DNA of 64,000 nucleotides from Okapia johnstoni (Eukaryota > Chordata > Mammalia > Artiodactyla > Giraffidae), in contig CM044309.1 in assembly GCA_024291935.2 (NCBI GenBank), forward strand, positions 3,472,001 to 3,536,000. Direction: 5' to 3'. Below the pieces are notes generated by a model, which was given only the letters and a program-made list of their open reading frames with translations, was not told where the DNA came from and made no database searches. This document shows, one piece after another, positions 37,076 through 48,690 of the stretch. The position numbers were made by a program, and so were the translations under genes. Positions within the stretch are counted from its first letter, which is position 1; each line of letters begins with the position of its first letter.

Positions 37076-37799
37076 TCATGTTAATCTCCTGAGATGAGCA
37101 AAGACAGATCAGAGGCCGTGCAGAGAGGCCCTGAGGACAGGACTTAATTACCGTAGATGTGGTGTAGGAGCCTGTCGTGTTACGGCACAGAGGTCACAGG
37201 ATAAGAGGTCAGAATTCTTGGAACTCCCCTGGCCTACAGGGAAGTGTAATGTTTGGAAATGAATTGCAGTCACTTGTACATGGGCAGTTCTGAGAGCACA
37301 TATTTGATGAGTCCCGTGAAACAGATGAATGGTTTTGGTGGTGCGGTGCTGAATATACTTGTCTTTTCCTGAAACAGATCAACTACACAACACTGGGCTT
37401 GACAGCAAGGAGACCTGGGGGTAGAGATGCTGCCTGACGCCGTTAGTTGAGGACTGGTTGCTTCCCAGCTGGTCTATCAAAGACCTACAGAATAAAGGAT
37501 TCTACGTAAGATTGCTTCTGCATAGAATTCTATAGCACCCTGACCTGATTCTCATAAGAAAATTGGTCCATGAGAAAACAGACACAAGAACAATAACAAC
37601 AAAACGTCCCTGAGCACACCGAGACGTTATACAGAAGACGACTGAGGAAAGTGACCGCCACAGACATCTGCTAGAGAGCAAGTACAAATTGGAGGAGACA
37701 GACCGTTACTTTCTCCAAACAAACATGGAAACAAAAGCAACCAAGGGAACCTATTGCATAAAAATTCCCACTGTGATGCCAGAAACATTTGACACTAAA
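37076..37799. other. Unassigned sequence
   Basis: No recognised feature; short frames only. Confidence 0.5.
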
Positions 37800-38470
37800 A
37801 ATTAAATACATGAATTAAAGAAGAGGAGGGTTACTGCTGAGAATTTGATTATTATCCTAGAATATCTAGAATAAGAAACATTTAAAAATACGTAGCCAAA
37901 ATGCAAAAAGGTAGAAACCATGAAGGAAGAGGTTGAAATGAGCTAGGGCATTTCAAAGTAGTGCTTTATTGGAATTATAAAGAAAAAGTTAGAGATGGAG
38001 GAAAATCAATAAGTAAAACATAATAGAGAGACATTTTCCTGAGAGTACATGTTGAAAGGGCTATGGGAAAGCTTGATTACAAAAGAAATTACTCAGACAG
38101 ATCTTGCTAAAATTCTCAAAATCTATGCCTAAAAATGAAAAAAATGCAAGTTTTCATGCGAAAATAAAAATAACTTAGAATAGTCTCTCGTCAGAGTACT
38201 CATACATTACGAGCTTGAAGACAATAGAGTAACACTGACAGATGACTCCCGAAGGAAAAAGCGCACCGCCGAAGAAATACACACCCGGCCGAAACACCAT
38301 TCATCTGTCAGGAGAAAAAAACCTGCAAGAACACAAGGACTCAGAGATTATACCCATTTTATACTCTGTCAAAAATACTCCTAAGGTCACTTTGTTAAAA
38401 GTACTCTTAATGAATCAAAACAGAAACCTCAAGAAAGGAGTAGGGGACTTGATAAGGAAGCAGTAAGCAG
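37800..38470 (+). repeat. Probable L1M/HAL1 ORF1-region remnant
   Basis: A-rich sense strand with 'agatcttgctaaaattctca', 'cttgaagacaatagagtaac', 'cctgcaagaacacaaggact' and 'aagaaaggagtaggggactt', a pattern I associate with old L1/HAL1 ORF1 3' sequence. The 74-codon frame at 38242-38466 sits here. Assignment is by texture and a few phrases, so moderate at best. Confidence 0.45.
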
Positions 38471-39567
38471 CGAAGCTTGCGGAGTCCCGCTGTGTGCATA
38501 TGTGTACCTGTGTGTACAAATCTACGTGAATAGTGTGCGAGTGGCCAGGAATTTGTAATCAAATAAAGATCTTTGTAATAGAAGAAATGTGCTTGGAGAG
38601 AAACCTCGTAATTGCTTGAGATTAAGATTTTTAGACCATCTCAGTAGAGCCAAGCTGGCCGCGGAGGACACTCAGCGCAGGGCGCATTCTACTGAAGGAA
38701 GCGGGAGGGGGCCGTGAGGAGCGAGAGCAGCTTGAGGCATCAGACTGGAAGGGAAGCGAGAGACGGAGGTGGGGGAGTGACTGAGCCAGCGGGGCAAGAG
38801 GGGTACAGCTTCTGTTTTATTTTGATGCGACAGAGAAACACGTGGTTGATTACCACTGTGGAAGTGGAGAGCAAACCTCTCCTGGAATGGAAAAGGAAAT
38901 GGGGAGCTAGACAGTTAGTCATCAGACCAGCCCCTCTGAAACAGCCCATGGTTAAAAATTCAGTTATTCTGAGTAGGATAGAAGTAGAATATAGAAAGTC
39001 TTAATGCGAAGAGTCAGAGGGTTGTTAGAATTACTTAGATTTCTTCAGAGTTGACAGTGGAGGCTAATGTTAAGCATCAATGTTACTGTCAATGCCGTTT
39101 AATATTTAATACCCTAACAGTCACTTTATATCTTTAGAATTGTAAAACTGAACTTGTAATGGAAACTGTTGATATTTTGCCAGCAATGTGTGGAAATTTG
39201 AAGTTTCTTATTATTCAGATTCTGGAGTAGGAGCAAGTTATTTTTATCAGTCATCAATGTGAAAAAAATCAAAAATAGCCTTTTTTAGAAGGGAAAGTTA
39301 TCAGATGACTTATCTGCGAGAGATAATTGCTCATATTTATAGTTTGAATGCATATCTGAAAGTTCACTTTGAATATCTGAAATGATCCCAAACTTTTCAT
39401 GAGCTTGTTCAGATTTTCTTTTCCAATGATAGCTTGTTTATGTGATTTAGCAATGTAAACATATATCTGAAGTTTAACCTGACTAGTCAACAGACTATAT
39501 AAACTCAAACTCAAATATAGTTCAGAAAATAAAGAGTGAGCATGGCAATATGATAAAACGATACATG
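38471..39567. other. Unassigned sequence
   Basis: A GC-richer patch at 38640-38960 contains a 96-codon plus-strand frame without recognisable domains. Otherwise AT-rich. Confidence 0.45.
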
Positions 39568-39625
39568 ATGACAATTTCTTTACCTAAGCCTCGATTTTAT
39601 CATCTGTAAAATGGGGATAATGTTT
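39568..39625 (+). repeat. MIR core fragment
   Basis: 'tcatctgtaaaatggggata' (from 39599) is the diagnostic MIR core, preceded by a diverged 'cctaagcctcgattttat'. Confidence 0.75.
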
Positions 39626-40417
39626 TAATTGCACACAGCCCTGGGCAATCTGAGTCAATCTGCATCCTCATTTCTGAGTCCCTTTGCAGCCTCCCACTGC
39701 CCCGCTTCTCCCTGGCTCAAGATAGGCAGTTTCTTCAGCGAGACTGTGTCGGGGTCATAGCATGTGATAAATCTAGCCTAGTCTAGGCTAGTCTAGGAGT
39801 TGCATATCTTCAGAAAGGGAAACAGGAAGAGATACCTCTGTTGGTGAAAACCTAAGAATGGTGAATGTATCTATTTATCCACAAACTTACCTCCAATCAC
39901 ACAACCACAGGGTTGGGGCTGGGGATTAGGATGCGGTCGAGTTGATTTAAAAAAAAAAATGATTATCTTCTTCTTACTCCACGGTTACCATAATTATCAT
40001 AGCAACTGCTGGTGTGACTCTTTGAACAATTTTCTGCAGAGGTGTAATTTTGGGTACCAAGGGAACCTCAGGGAAAGCTCTGTGCTTTATCTTAGAAACA
40101 CCAGACGTCTGGGACAGATTTAGAGTCTCTAGAATAAGCAGAAACTGAGTGATTAAATTGGGGAACTTTTCCCTTTTTTTTTTTTCGCTAATTCCCAGAA
40201 GTCAATATGCTGCAGTGAACTTATATCTTTTCTTTGTTGTTTTTATGTGCAGGGAATTGCTTCACTAGAAATAAAACTTCTCCTTAAACTGTGGCTAAAG
40301 ATAATGTTTTAAAGGAATGTCTCTTTATTATTTAACCTTAAAGGTTTGTGATATTATGAATCTGTTGCTTATTTTAATAATAAGATTCTATATATGTTTG
40401 GCAGATATACTTTATGG
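39626..40417. other. Unassigned sequence
   Basis: Contains short A and T homopolymers (39949-39958, 40172-40184); nothing else recognised. Confidence 0.5.
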
Positions 40418-40943
40418 TTCAGCTCAGTTCAGTCGCTCAGTCATATCCTACTCTTTGCAACCCCATGGACTGCAGCACACCAGGCCTTCCTGTCCAGCAC
40501 TAACTCCTGGAGTTTACTCAAACTCATGTCCATTGAGTCGGTGATGCCATCTAACCATCTTATCCTCTGTCGTCCCCTTCTCCTCCCACCTTCAATGTTT
40601 CCCAGCATCAGGGTCATTTCCAATGAGTCAGCTCTTCGCATCAGGTGGCCACAGTATTGGAGTCTCAGCTTCAACATCAGTCCTTCCAAAGAATGTTCAG
40701 GACTGATTTCCTTTAGGATGAGCTGGTTGGATCTCCTTTCTGTCCAAGGGACTCTCCAGAGTCTTCTCCAACACCACAATTCGAAAGCATCAATTCTTCG
40801 ACACTCAGCTTTCTTCACAGTCCAACTCTCACATCCACACGTCTACTGCAAAAACCATAGCTTTGACTAGATGGACTTTGTTGGCAAAGTAATGTCTATG
40901 CTTTTTAATATGCTATCTAGATTGGCCATAACTTTTCTTCCAA
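40418..40943 (-). mobile_element. BovB LINE, 5'-truncated
   Basis: Minus-strand BovB 3' part. A frame from 40818 to 40441 (125 codons) carries [34 protein letters not shown] and [13 protein letters not shown] of the ORF2 C-terminus. No upstream RT or endonuclease domain. Confidence 0.93.
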
Positions 40944-41857
40944 ATTTCTTGATATATATTTCCTTTTGGTAGATGCTTGTATGTACTCAGAATAATGAAT
41001 CTTAGGACATAGAGTGACATTGGCTATCCCTTGCTCAATGTCGTAGTCAGTGTAGAAATGCCCCTGGATATTATCTGTTACAAATGATAATTTGACTTCT
41101 CTTGAATGCTTTCAAGAATTATTAATACTGCTGAAAAATATATTTTGGATTAAATTTAAGTCTGCATTTTTCTAATGTTTAATATTGTCCTAATATGGGA
41201 CAATAGATATGTCCCAGTATCCCAAGGTCTCCATCTGTATCTGTAGAGAAGCGTAACCCTTTATCCATATAACATCCATTCAGATATTTAAAGACTGCCA
41301 TCATTGTCCTATGAAAGTCATATTTTCTCTGTACTAAAGAGTCCAAATCCCTTCAAGATTCTTCCCATGGATGGTTTCTAGACTTTTTGTTTACCTGCTT
41401 GTCCTTACCCAGTTCCTACCCAAATTGTTGGTAACTTTTGTGAACAATGGGGATTTTAAATGTATACAATTATTGTCTGAACGTGAGAAAGTTTTCCTAA
41501 GTCCAAATCTCTTAAGCTATACTTTACCATATCTATGCAAATATGACCCCAATTTAATGGATGTCTTACTTAGCAATGTTTTATTTTACATTGTAATGAT
41601 TTTCAATAAAAAAGTATTAAAATTTTGTTCATATAAAATACTATTTAGGAAAATGCTCTTTCATGCTGTGTTCATGCAATTTGTTTATCTCAATGTAATG
41701 CCAAGGCATTATATTTACCACTGTTAACATTCATTTTGTTAACTGCGGTTCATAATTTCCCATTAGGAAATTGTTTTAATTTTTTAAAATTTTATTTTCT
41801 AATATATTAGCGACTTCTATTGCCTATCTTTCGATGACTAGTGAATGTGTGTGCATA
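40944..41857. other. Unassigned; possible ancient repeat near 41260-41400
   Basis: 'cagatatttaaagactgcca' with 'tcattgtcctatgaaag' and 'atggtttctagacttttt' recall an old amniote/mammalian repeat with GAAGACAGCTATCATG. Weak. The 118-codon frame at 41371-41727 is unsupported. Confidence 0.35.
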
Positions 41858-42055
41858 TATTCAGTCATGTCCGACTCTGAAACTCCATGGACTGTAAACC
41901 CCCAAGCTCCTTGGTCCATGGAATTTTCTAGGCAAGAATACTGGAGCAGGTTGCCATTTCCTGCTCCAGGGGATCTTCCTGACCCAGGGATCAAACCCAC
42001 GTTTTTGTGTCTCCTGCATTGGCAGGCAGATTCTTTTACTACGGCACCAGCTAAG
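41858..42055 (-). mobile_element. Bov-tA SINE
   Basis: Minus strand from 'ttcagtcatgtccgactctg' to 'attcttttactacggcacca'. Shorter in the 'TTTGCGACCCC' region than most copies. Confidence 0.92.
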
Positions 42056-42599
42056 AGCTTGACTAATGAATGGGGCAGTACAAGATTATATCCTAAAACT
42101 TTTCAGAACTATATAAGTGACCTAGGTACATGATGATAAAATAAGATAATTATCTAATACTATTTCAGTGCAGAATTTCAAAGACATAAATCTGCCAAGC
42201 TGTTTATATAACCATACTTCTGTAGTATTGCCTATTTGACTAGCACAGGAAAAGTTATGAACTATCTTGCCAAAGTTAAGATTTTCAATTGCTGTAGCTT
42301 TTAATTTATATACTATTTCTAGTATACAATTAGGAAATATTTATTTTAGATTATATTAGCATTTCAGTATCATTTAGTTTTACTACATTCAAGCTAGGTT
42401 CTAAAGCATTCAAATAACTATCCGAGAATTAGAGTTTCCATAGTAGTCCTAAACAAAGCTCTTATTTCTGGTAGCTACAGGGTTGACGTAGCCGAAAGTG
42501 AAACACAAAATGTAATTGTGTGGATGGTTGTATTACAATTCCAGTTGAATTCACAGTCTTGACAAATGTCTCATGTGACTCAGAGCATTGACTCATAAA
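42056..42599. other. AT-rich sequence, nothing recognised
   Basis: No recognised feature. Confidence 0.5.
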
Positions 42600-43065
42600 G
42601 AATAGGACCCCGCATCTTGGAAAGTGAACCTCTGTTGTTCGACGTAGATGAAGCTGATGATCTTGAGCCCCCGGATCACTTTGCGATGCCCATCCCAGTG
42701 GAAGTAGCTTTCCCCCGGGACCTGAGGACGCTAATTTTCTTTTGTTTGAAACCTTGTGACAGCCTCACTTTGGATGAACATCTGAAAAAGGAATCCAATC
42801 TGCAAAACCCACTAATTCCTCTTGCTACTATACTCATAATTGGAATGAAATATTCCAAGAGGGACAGATATATAATATTACCTCAGAGAAAATAACTTAA
42901 AGAGCAAAAGAATTGAAAATCTTTGTAAATATATATCAACAGTAATCTGAAGAATGCATGAGAATGGATTCTTTGACCAAGAAGAGTGGAATAAAAAACT
43001 AAGTCTAGCTGAGTTTATGGATAAGGATGGACCTGCTGGAGATTCTGTTCTTAAGAATTAGCTCT
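42600..43065 (+). pseudogene. Possible broken coding remnant (retrocopy?), parent unknown
   Basis: From 42602 a plus-strand frame (ORF at 42617-42895, TTG as read) gives protein-like text: an acidic N-terminal part (ESEPLLFDVDEADDLEPPDH), then MPIPVEVAFPRDLRTL. Coding-like text then moves to other frames. About 42834-42890 reads HNWNEIFQEGQIYNITSEK in another frame, and 42959-43060 reads HENGFFDQEEWNKKLSLAEF and onward to a stop in another. In-frame stops and frame changes separate these pieces. This is what a decayed retrocopy or disabled exon would look like. I cannot name a parent gene, no poly-A tail is evident, and chance cannot be excluded. Confidence 0.35.
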
Positions 43066-43127
43066 GCAGCTGGAGATGACTCTGAAAGATTACTTGGTTC
43101 ACTGACTAAAAGTTATTGGACTCCATG

Positions 43128-43143
43128 GTAGTAGTAGTAGTAG
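43128..43143. repeat. (GTA)n microsatellite
   Basis: Five GTA units directly before a SINE head. Confidence 0.9.
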
Positions 43144-43348
43144 GGCTTCCCAGGTGGTGTAGTGGTAAAGAATCTGCCTGTCAATTCAAGAGACACGGGT
43201 TCGATCCCTGGGTCAAGAAGATCCCTGGAGTAGGAAGTGGCAACCTACTCCCTTGCCTGGAAAATCCCATGAACAGAGAAGCCTGGTTGGCTACAGTCCA
43301 TAGTATTGTAAGAGTTGGACATGACTGAGCAACTGAGCATGCACGCAT
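43142..43348 (+). mobile_element. Bov-tA SINE
   Basis: Plus strand from 'gggcttcccaggtggtgtag' to 'gttggacatgactgagcaac'. Its 3' end lies directly against the 3' end of the minus-strand BovB that starts at 43351. Confidence 0.95.
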
Positions 43349-43363
43349 GCAGTTCAGTTCAGT

Positions 43364-44736
43364 TCAGTCGCTCAGTCGTGTCCGACTCTTTGTGACCCCA
43401 TGAACCACAGCACGCCAGGCCTCCCTGTCCATCAACAACTCCCAGGCTTTACCCAAACCCATGTCCATCGAGTTGGTGATGCCATCCAACCATCTCATCC
43501 TCTGTCGTCCCCTTCTCATCCAGCCCTCAATCTTTCCCAGCATCAGGGTCTTTTCAAATGAGTCAGCTCTTGTCATCAGGTGGCCAAAGTATTGGAGTTT
43601 CAGCTTCAGCATCAATCCTTCCAATGAACACCCAGGACTGCTCTCCTTTAGGATGGACTAGTTGGATCTCCTTGCAGTCCAAGGGACTCTCAAGAGTCTT
43701 CTCCAACACCACAGTTCAAAAGCATCAATTCTTCGGCGCTCAGCTTTCTGTATAGTCCAACTCTCACATCCATACACGACCACTGGAAAGACCATAGCCT
43801 TGACTAGATGGACCTTTGTTGACAAAGTAATGTCTCTGCTTTTTACTATGCTGTCTAGGTTGGTCATAGCTTTTCTTCCAAGGAGTAAGCATCTTTTAAT
43901 TTCATGACTGCAGTCACCATCTGCAGTGATTTTGGAGCCCCCCCAAATAAAGCCAGCCACTGTTTCCACTGTTTCCCTATCTATTTGCCATGAAGTGATG
44001 GGACCAGATGCCATGATCTTAGTTTTCTGAATGTTGAGCTTTACGCCAACTTTTTCACTCTCCTTTCTCACTTTCATCAAGAGGCTCTCTAGTTCTTCTC
44101 AGCTTTCTGCCATAAGGGTGGTGTCATCTGTATATCTGAGGTTATTGATATTTCTCCCGGAAATCTTGATTCCAGCTTGTGCTTCCTCTGGCCCAGCGTT
44201 TCTCATGATGTACTCTGCATATAAGTTAAATAAGCAGGGTGACAATATACAGCCTTGACGTACTACTTTTCCTAATTGGAACCAGTCTGTTCCATGTTCA
44301 GTTCTAACTGTTGCTTCCTGACCTGCATACAGGTTTCTCACAGGCGGGTCAGGTGGTCTGGTATTCACATCTCTTTAAGAATTTTCCACAGTTTATTGTG
44401 ATCCACACAGTCAAAGACTTTGGCATAGTCAATAAAACAGAAACATATGTTTTTCTGGAGCTCTCTCGCATTTTCGATGATCCAGCGGATGTTGGCAATT
44501 TGATCTCTGGTTCCTCTGCCTTTTCTAAAACCAGCTTGAACATCTGGAAGTTCATGGTTCACATATTGCTGAAGCCTGGCTTGGAGAATTTTGAGCATTA
44601 CTTTGCTAGCATGTGAGATGAGTGCAACTGTGTGGAAGTTTGAGCATGCTTTGGCATTGCCTTTCTTTGGATTGGAATGAAAACTGACGTTTTCCAGTCC
44701 TGTGGCCACTGCTGAGTTTTCCAAATGTGCTGGCAT
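43364..44736 (-). pseudogene. BovB ORF2: reverse transcriptase and C-terminal domain, broken
   Basis: Minus-strand pieces from 44736 down to 43364. RT landmarks in order: GFRKGRGTRDQI (44.6 kb), CFIDYAKVFDCVDH (motif A region, with Val where Ala is usual in KAFD), and LRYTDDTT (motif C; Thr in the second place of the usual YADD box). The C-terminal part has VYGCESWTI and [19 protein letters not shown]. The pieces 44368-44099, 44080-43658 and 43624-43364 are all in one frame, separated by single in-frame stops at 44099-44101 (TGA) and 43658-43660 (TAG where related copies have CAG). A frameshift near 44365-44380 separates them from the upstream RT piece. Not functional. Confidence 0.9.
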
Positions 44737-44851
44737 ATTGAGTGCAGCACTTTGACAACATCATCTTTTTAGGATTTGAAAGAGCTCAACTGGAATTCCA
44801 TCACCTCTACTAGCTTTGTTCATAGTGATGCTTTCTAAGGCCCACTTGACT

Positions 44852-45753
44852 TCACATTTCAGGCTCTAGGTGAGTGATCACACCATTGTGATTATCTGGG
44901 TCGTGCAGATCTTTTTTGTACAGTTCTTCTGTGTATTCTTGCAACCTCTTCTTAATATCTTCTGCTTGTCTTAGGTCCATACCATTTCTGTCCTTTATTG
45001 AGCCCATCTTTGCATGAAATGTTCCCTTGGTATCTCTAATTTTCTTGATGAGATCTCTAGTCTTTCCCATTCAATTGTTTTCTTCTATTTCTTTGCATTG
45101 ATCACTGAGAAAGGCCTTCTTATCTCTCCTTGCTATTCTTGGGAACTCTGCATTCAAATGAGTATATCTTTACTTTTCTCCCCTACTTTTTTCATCTCTT
45201 CTTTTCACAGCTATTTGTAAGGCCTCCTCAGACAGCCACTTTGCTTTTTGCATATCATTTTCTTGAGGATGGTGTTAATCCCTATCTCCTGTACAGTGTC
45301 ACGAACCTCTGTCTATAGTTCATCAGGCACTCTGTCTATCCGATCTAGTCCCTTAAATCTATTTCTCACTTCCACTGTATAGTCATAAGGGATTTGATTT
45401 AGGTCATACCTGAATCATCTAGTGATTTTCCCTACTTTCTTCAATTTCAGTCTGAATTTGGCAATAAGGAGTTCACGATCTGAGCCACAGTCAGCTCCTG
45501 GTCTTGTTTTTATTGACTATATAGAGCTTCTCCATCTTTGACTGCAAAGAATATAATCAATGCTATTTCAGTATTGACCATCTGGTGATGTCCATGTGTA
45601 GAGTCTTCTCTTGTGTTGTTGGAAGATGGTGTTTACTATGACCAGTGCATTCTCTTGGCAAAACTCTATTAGCCTTTGCCCTGCTTCATTCACTCCAAGG
45701 CCAAATTTGCCTGTTACTCCAGGTGTTTCTTGACTTCTTACTTTTGCATTCAA
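44852..45753 (-). pseudogene. BovB ORF2: linker between endonuclease and reverse transcriptase, broken
   Basis: Minus-strand readable fragments at 45753-45568 (with VTGKFGLGVNEAGQRLIEFC) and 45070-44852 (with DLIKKIRDTKGTFHAKMG and DLRQAEDIKKRLQEYTEELY), in different frames. The first corresponds to the C-terminal half of the endonuclease domain. The second is the basic, helical linker before the RT. At least one frameshift lies between them and others on either side. Confidence 0.85.
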
Positions 45754-45868
45754 GTCCCTTAGAAAAGGACATCTTTTTTGGGTGTTAGTTCTAGAAGGTC
45801 CTGTAGGTCTTCATAGAACTGTTCAACTTCAGCTTCTTCAGCGTTACTGGTCGGGGCATAGATTTGGA

Positions 45869-46138
45869 TTACCGTGATATCGAATGTTTGCCTTGGCAAT
45901 GAACAGAGATCATTCTGTTGTTTTGGAGATTGCATCCAAGTACTGCATTTTGGACTCTTCTGTTGACTATGATGGCTACTCCATTTCTTCTAAGGGATTC
46001 CTGCCCACAGTAGTAGATATAATGGTCATCTGAGTTAAATTCACCCATTCCAGTCCATCTTAGTTCACTCATTCCTAGAATGTCAATGTTCAGTCGTGCC
46101 ATCTCCTGTTTGACCACTTCCAATTTGCCTTGATTCAT
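45869..46138 (-). pseudogene. BovB ORF2: AP-like endonuclease N-terminal part
   Basis: 89-codon minus-strand piece starting MNQGKLEVVKQEMARLNID. It contains LGMSELRWTG, where the Glu matches the catalytic acid position of apurinic-type endonucleases in LINEs. It is followed by YYCGQESLRRNGVAIIVN. The frame breaks before the second half of the domain (45753-45568), so there is no intact endonuclease. Confidence 0.88.
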
Positions 46139-46639
46139 GGACCTGACATTCCAGGTTCCTATGCAATATTGCTCTTTACAGCATCGGACCTTGCTTCCAT
46201 CACCAGTTACATCTACAACTGGGTGTTGTTTTTGCTTTGGCTACATCCCTTCATTCTTTCTGGAGTTATTTCTCCACTGATCTCCAGTAGCATATTGGGC
46301 ACCTACTGACCTGGGGAGTTCATCTTTCAGTGTCCTATCTTTTTGCCTTTTCATGCTGTTCATGGGGTTCTCAAGGCGAGAATACTGAAGTGGTTTGCCA
46401 TTCCCTTCTCCAGTGGACCACATTCTGTCAGACCTCTCCACCATGATGGTAGGCGCTGAGAGAGGGCATCAGAGGGCAGACAGACTGAAACCACAATCAC
46501 AGAAAACTAGCCAATCTGATCACATGGATCACAGCCTTGTCTAACTCAATGAGACTAAGCCATGCAGTGTGGGGCCACTCAAGATGCAGGCAGGGGTTAG
46601 GAGTAGGCAAATGAGTGAGGGGGTGAAAAGGCTAATGCC

Positions 46640-46935
46640 CTATAAAAATTACCAGCGATGAAATGACTAAGTCCTGGGCATGTGATGTACAGGCTGGTGA
46701 TTATAGTTAATGATACTGGATTTCATTTTTGAAAGTACCTAGGGAAGAGGATTAAAATTTCTCATCATAAAAAAAATCCACATTTTGTAGCTCTGTATGG
46801 TGACCCATCTTACCTGGGTTTATTGTGGTGATCATTTTGCAATATATACAAATATTAAAGCATTAAATTATACACCTGAAGTGAAATATAATGATATTTC
46901 ACTTATATCGCAATAAAAAATTAAAAAAAAATTGA
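46640..46935 (+). mobile_element. L1 3' UTR fragment
   Basis: Plus strand: 'tacaggctggtgattatagt', 'tattgtggtgatcattttgc', 'aatatatacaaatattaaag', 'tacacctgaagtgaaatata' and 'ttatatcgcaataaaaaatt', a familiar old L1 3' end with A-rich tail. Confidence 0.82.
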
Positions 46936-47629
46936 ATCCAGTGGATAGAACAGCACAAAATTGTTAGTTCTCTTCATTTCTTTATCCTATTCCTCCCCCC
47001 AGTAACTGAATATGAAAAGGATTAATTGCCTTGTGCCTTAATACATTGAACACAAAACCAATTCATTTGAATTAGGTCAGGGAGGATTTCAGTCATTTGG
47101 CTACTAGTATCCATCCATAATGGATGTATTATGGTGTGTGTTTTTTCATAAAGGCCATTAGACTATAGGCCATGTGAATGTCTTTAGAAGAAAGAATGAT
47201 GATCTTGAATTGCACAGAACATTCCGTGCTTTCTCATGCTATGTACCCTTTACTCTTCGCCTTTTTAAGAGAAGTCCTGCAACAAGAGAATTGAAAAACT
47301 ATATCCTGACGATACAGTGCTGTATTGGAATAAAAATTACAAATACACAATTTCATAAGTTCACAATATGAAAACATCAGTGGAGTAAGTATGGAGACTA
47401 TGAAGAAAAGCAGTCAAAACAATGGGGATGAGTTTCTGACTTAGAAACAATTATAGATGAAGTGACTAAAGAGTTTAGAAAGCTACGGCACAACAAAGGG
47501 TTTCCTTTTCCTTCTTTACATATGCTAGAGCCGTTTGTTTTTCTCTTTGATTTACATATATTTATTGTATAACTGCATTTATGTTTACTGCATATATGCA
47601 TGTAAACTGCATTTATTATTTACTTCCCT
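46936..47629. other. Unassigned sequence
   Basis: No recognised feature; short frames at 47174-47371 and 47398-47601 are unsupported. Confidence 0.5.
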
Positions 47630-47639
47630 CAGTTATTTT

Positions 47640-47774
47640 TGGAAAAGGAAATGGCAACCCACTCCAGTATTCTTGCCTGGAGGATCCCAGGGATGGTGGA
47701 GCCTGGTGGGCTGCCGTCTATGGGGTCGCACAGAGTCGGACACGACTGAAGCAGCTTAGCAGCAGCAGCAGCAG
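47640..47774 (+). mobile_element. Bov-A SINE fragment with target-site duplication
   Basis: Plus-strand BovB-derived half from 'ggaaaaggaaatggcaaccc' to 'ggacacgactgaagcagctt' and an (AGC)n tail. CAGTTATTTT is repeated at 47630-47639 and 47775-47784, a 10-base target-site duplication, so this short form is the whole insertion. Confidence 0.94.
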
Positions 47775-47784
47775 CAGTTATTTT

Positions 47785-48540
47785 ACTTATGTGCTACAAA
47801 TGCATGTTGACCTTGTGAATGTTTGTTCAAAACTAATGTAACTAAATGAGACATCATATCCATGATTTTTTTTCAGATGTTGCAGACATTTATGGTTCAA
47901 TTATCTAAGTTAATGAACAAATAGAGTCAGACAGCTAATTCTGAGAGTACGTAATCCAAACTCTACTGGGTAATGTAGTATTTTTAAAAAGCTGAAATGA
48001 GACAGGCAGTTTTTCTGAAACCAATTATTATTTTGAGGGAAGCTATTTAAATTATTGAAATGCTCTATGCCTCATTTTCTCAGGTTACACTGTTTTGTAC
48101 AACCAGAATATTCTTTAGTCTGTGATTATATTAGGTTTTCCAGACTGACTGTTCTAGACTGATTATATTCAAATCATACATTTGAATATAATTTTCTTCC
48201 TTGACAGTTTCTTTTTAAACTTCTCCTATATCCTGGGACAGCTTCTTCCTGTTCATCATTTTCGTTGAATGTGGACAGAATCGCATTAAATTATCAGCCT
48301 ACATCATTTCTTGCGGTCATTTTCCCTCGTGGCTTCTCAAGGACAAAGAATATTAATGGTATAGTTTCAAAGGCCTTCTGAGGTCTTTCTAGGATACTGA
48401 GTGTATAAGGAAAAAATAACAAGCCGTAAGGATCCTTCACATGGCCTGCAGTGGTAATGTGTAATGTTTTCTGCATGAAGAAGTGTAAATTGGGATTTGC
48501 ACTAGGTGTAATAATTGAAAGTGTATTGGAATCTAGAGAT
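47785..48540. other. Unassigned sequence
   Basis: AT-rich, no recognised feature. Confidence 0.5.
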
Positions 48541-48690
48541 TAGTGGTTCTCAAAATTTGGATTGCTTCAAAACATGTTAAGTTTTAAAGGTCCAAGTCCT
48601 GCCCCAGATTTATTGGGATAAAGGGAACAAGATTGAGGAATGTAGACAGCTATGTTTTTAATGGGATTCTAATGCATCAAAATTAACCCA
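48541..48690 (+). mobile_element. MER5-type (hAT-Charlie) element remnant
   Basis: Starts with 'tagtggttctcaaaatttgg', the terminal sequence of MER5A, with 'ggtccaagtcctgccccaga' and 'taatgggattctaatgcatc' in the expected order. Well preserved at the left end. Confidence 0.83.

Larger units (their letters stand above)
43351..46590 (-). mobile_element. BovB LINE, near full length, inactivated
   Basis: About 3.2 kb on the minus strand, close to the length usually given for full BovB. The 3' TTCAG repeats lie at 43352-43370. Moving left to right the element reads backward through the ORF2 C-terminus, reverse transcriptase, linker, endonuclease and a 5' region containing the Bov-tA-related block ('ccattcccttctccagtgga', 46398-46417). 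BovB is an autonomous RTE-clade retrotransposon whose protein nicks target DNA and reverse-transcribes its RNA in place. It is also a donor of 3' ends for ruminant SINEs. Here ORF2 is broken by nonsense codons and several frameshifts, so the copy cannot be autonomous. Confidence 0.95.
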
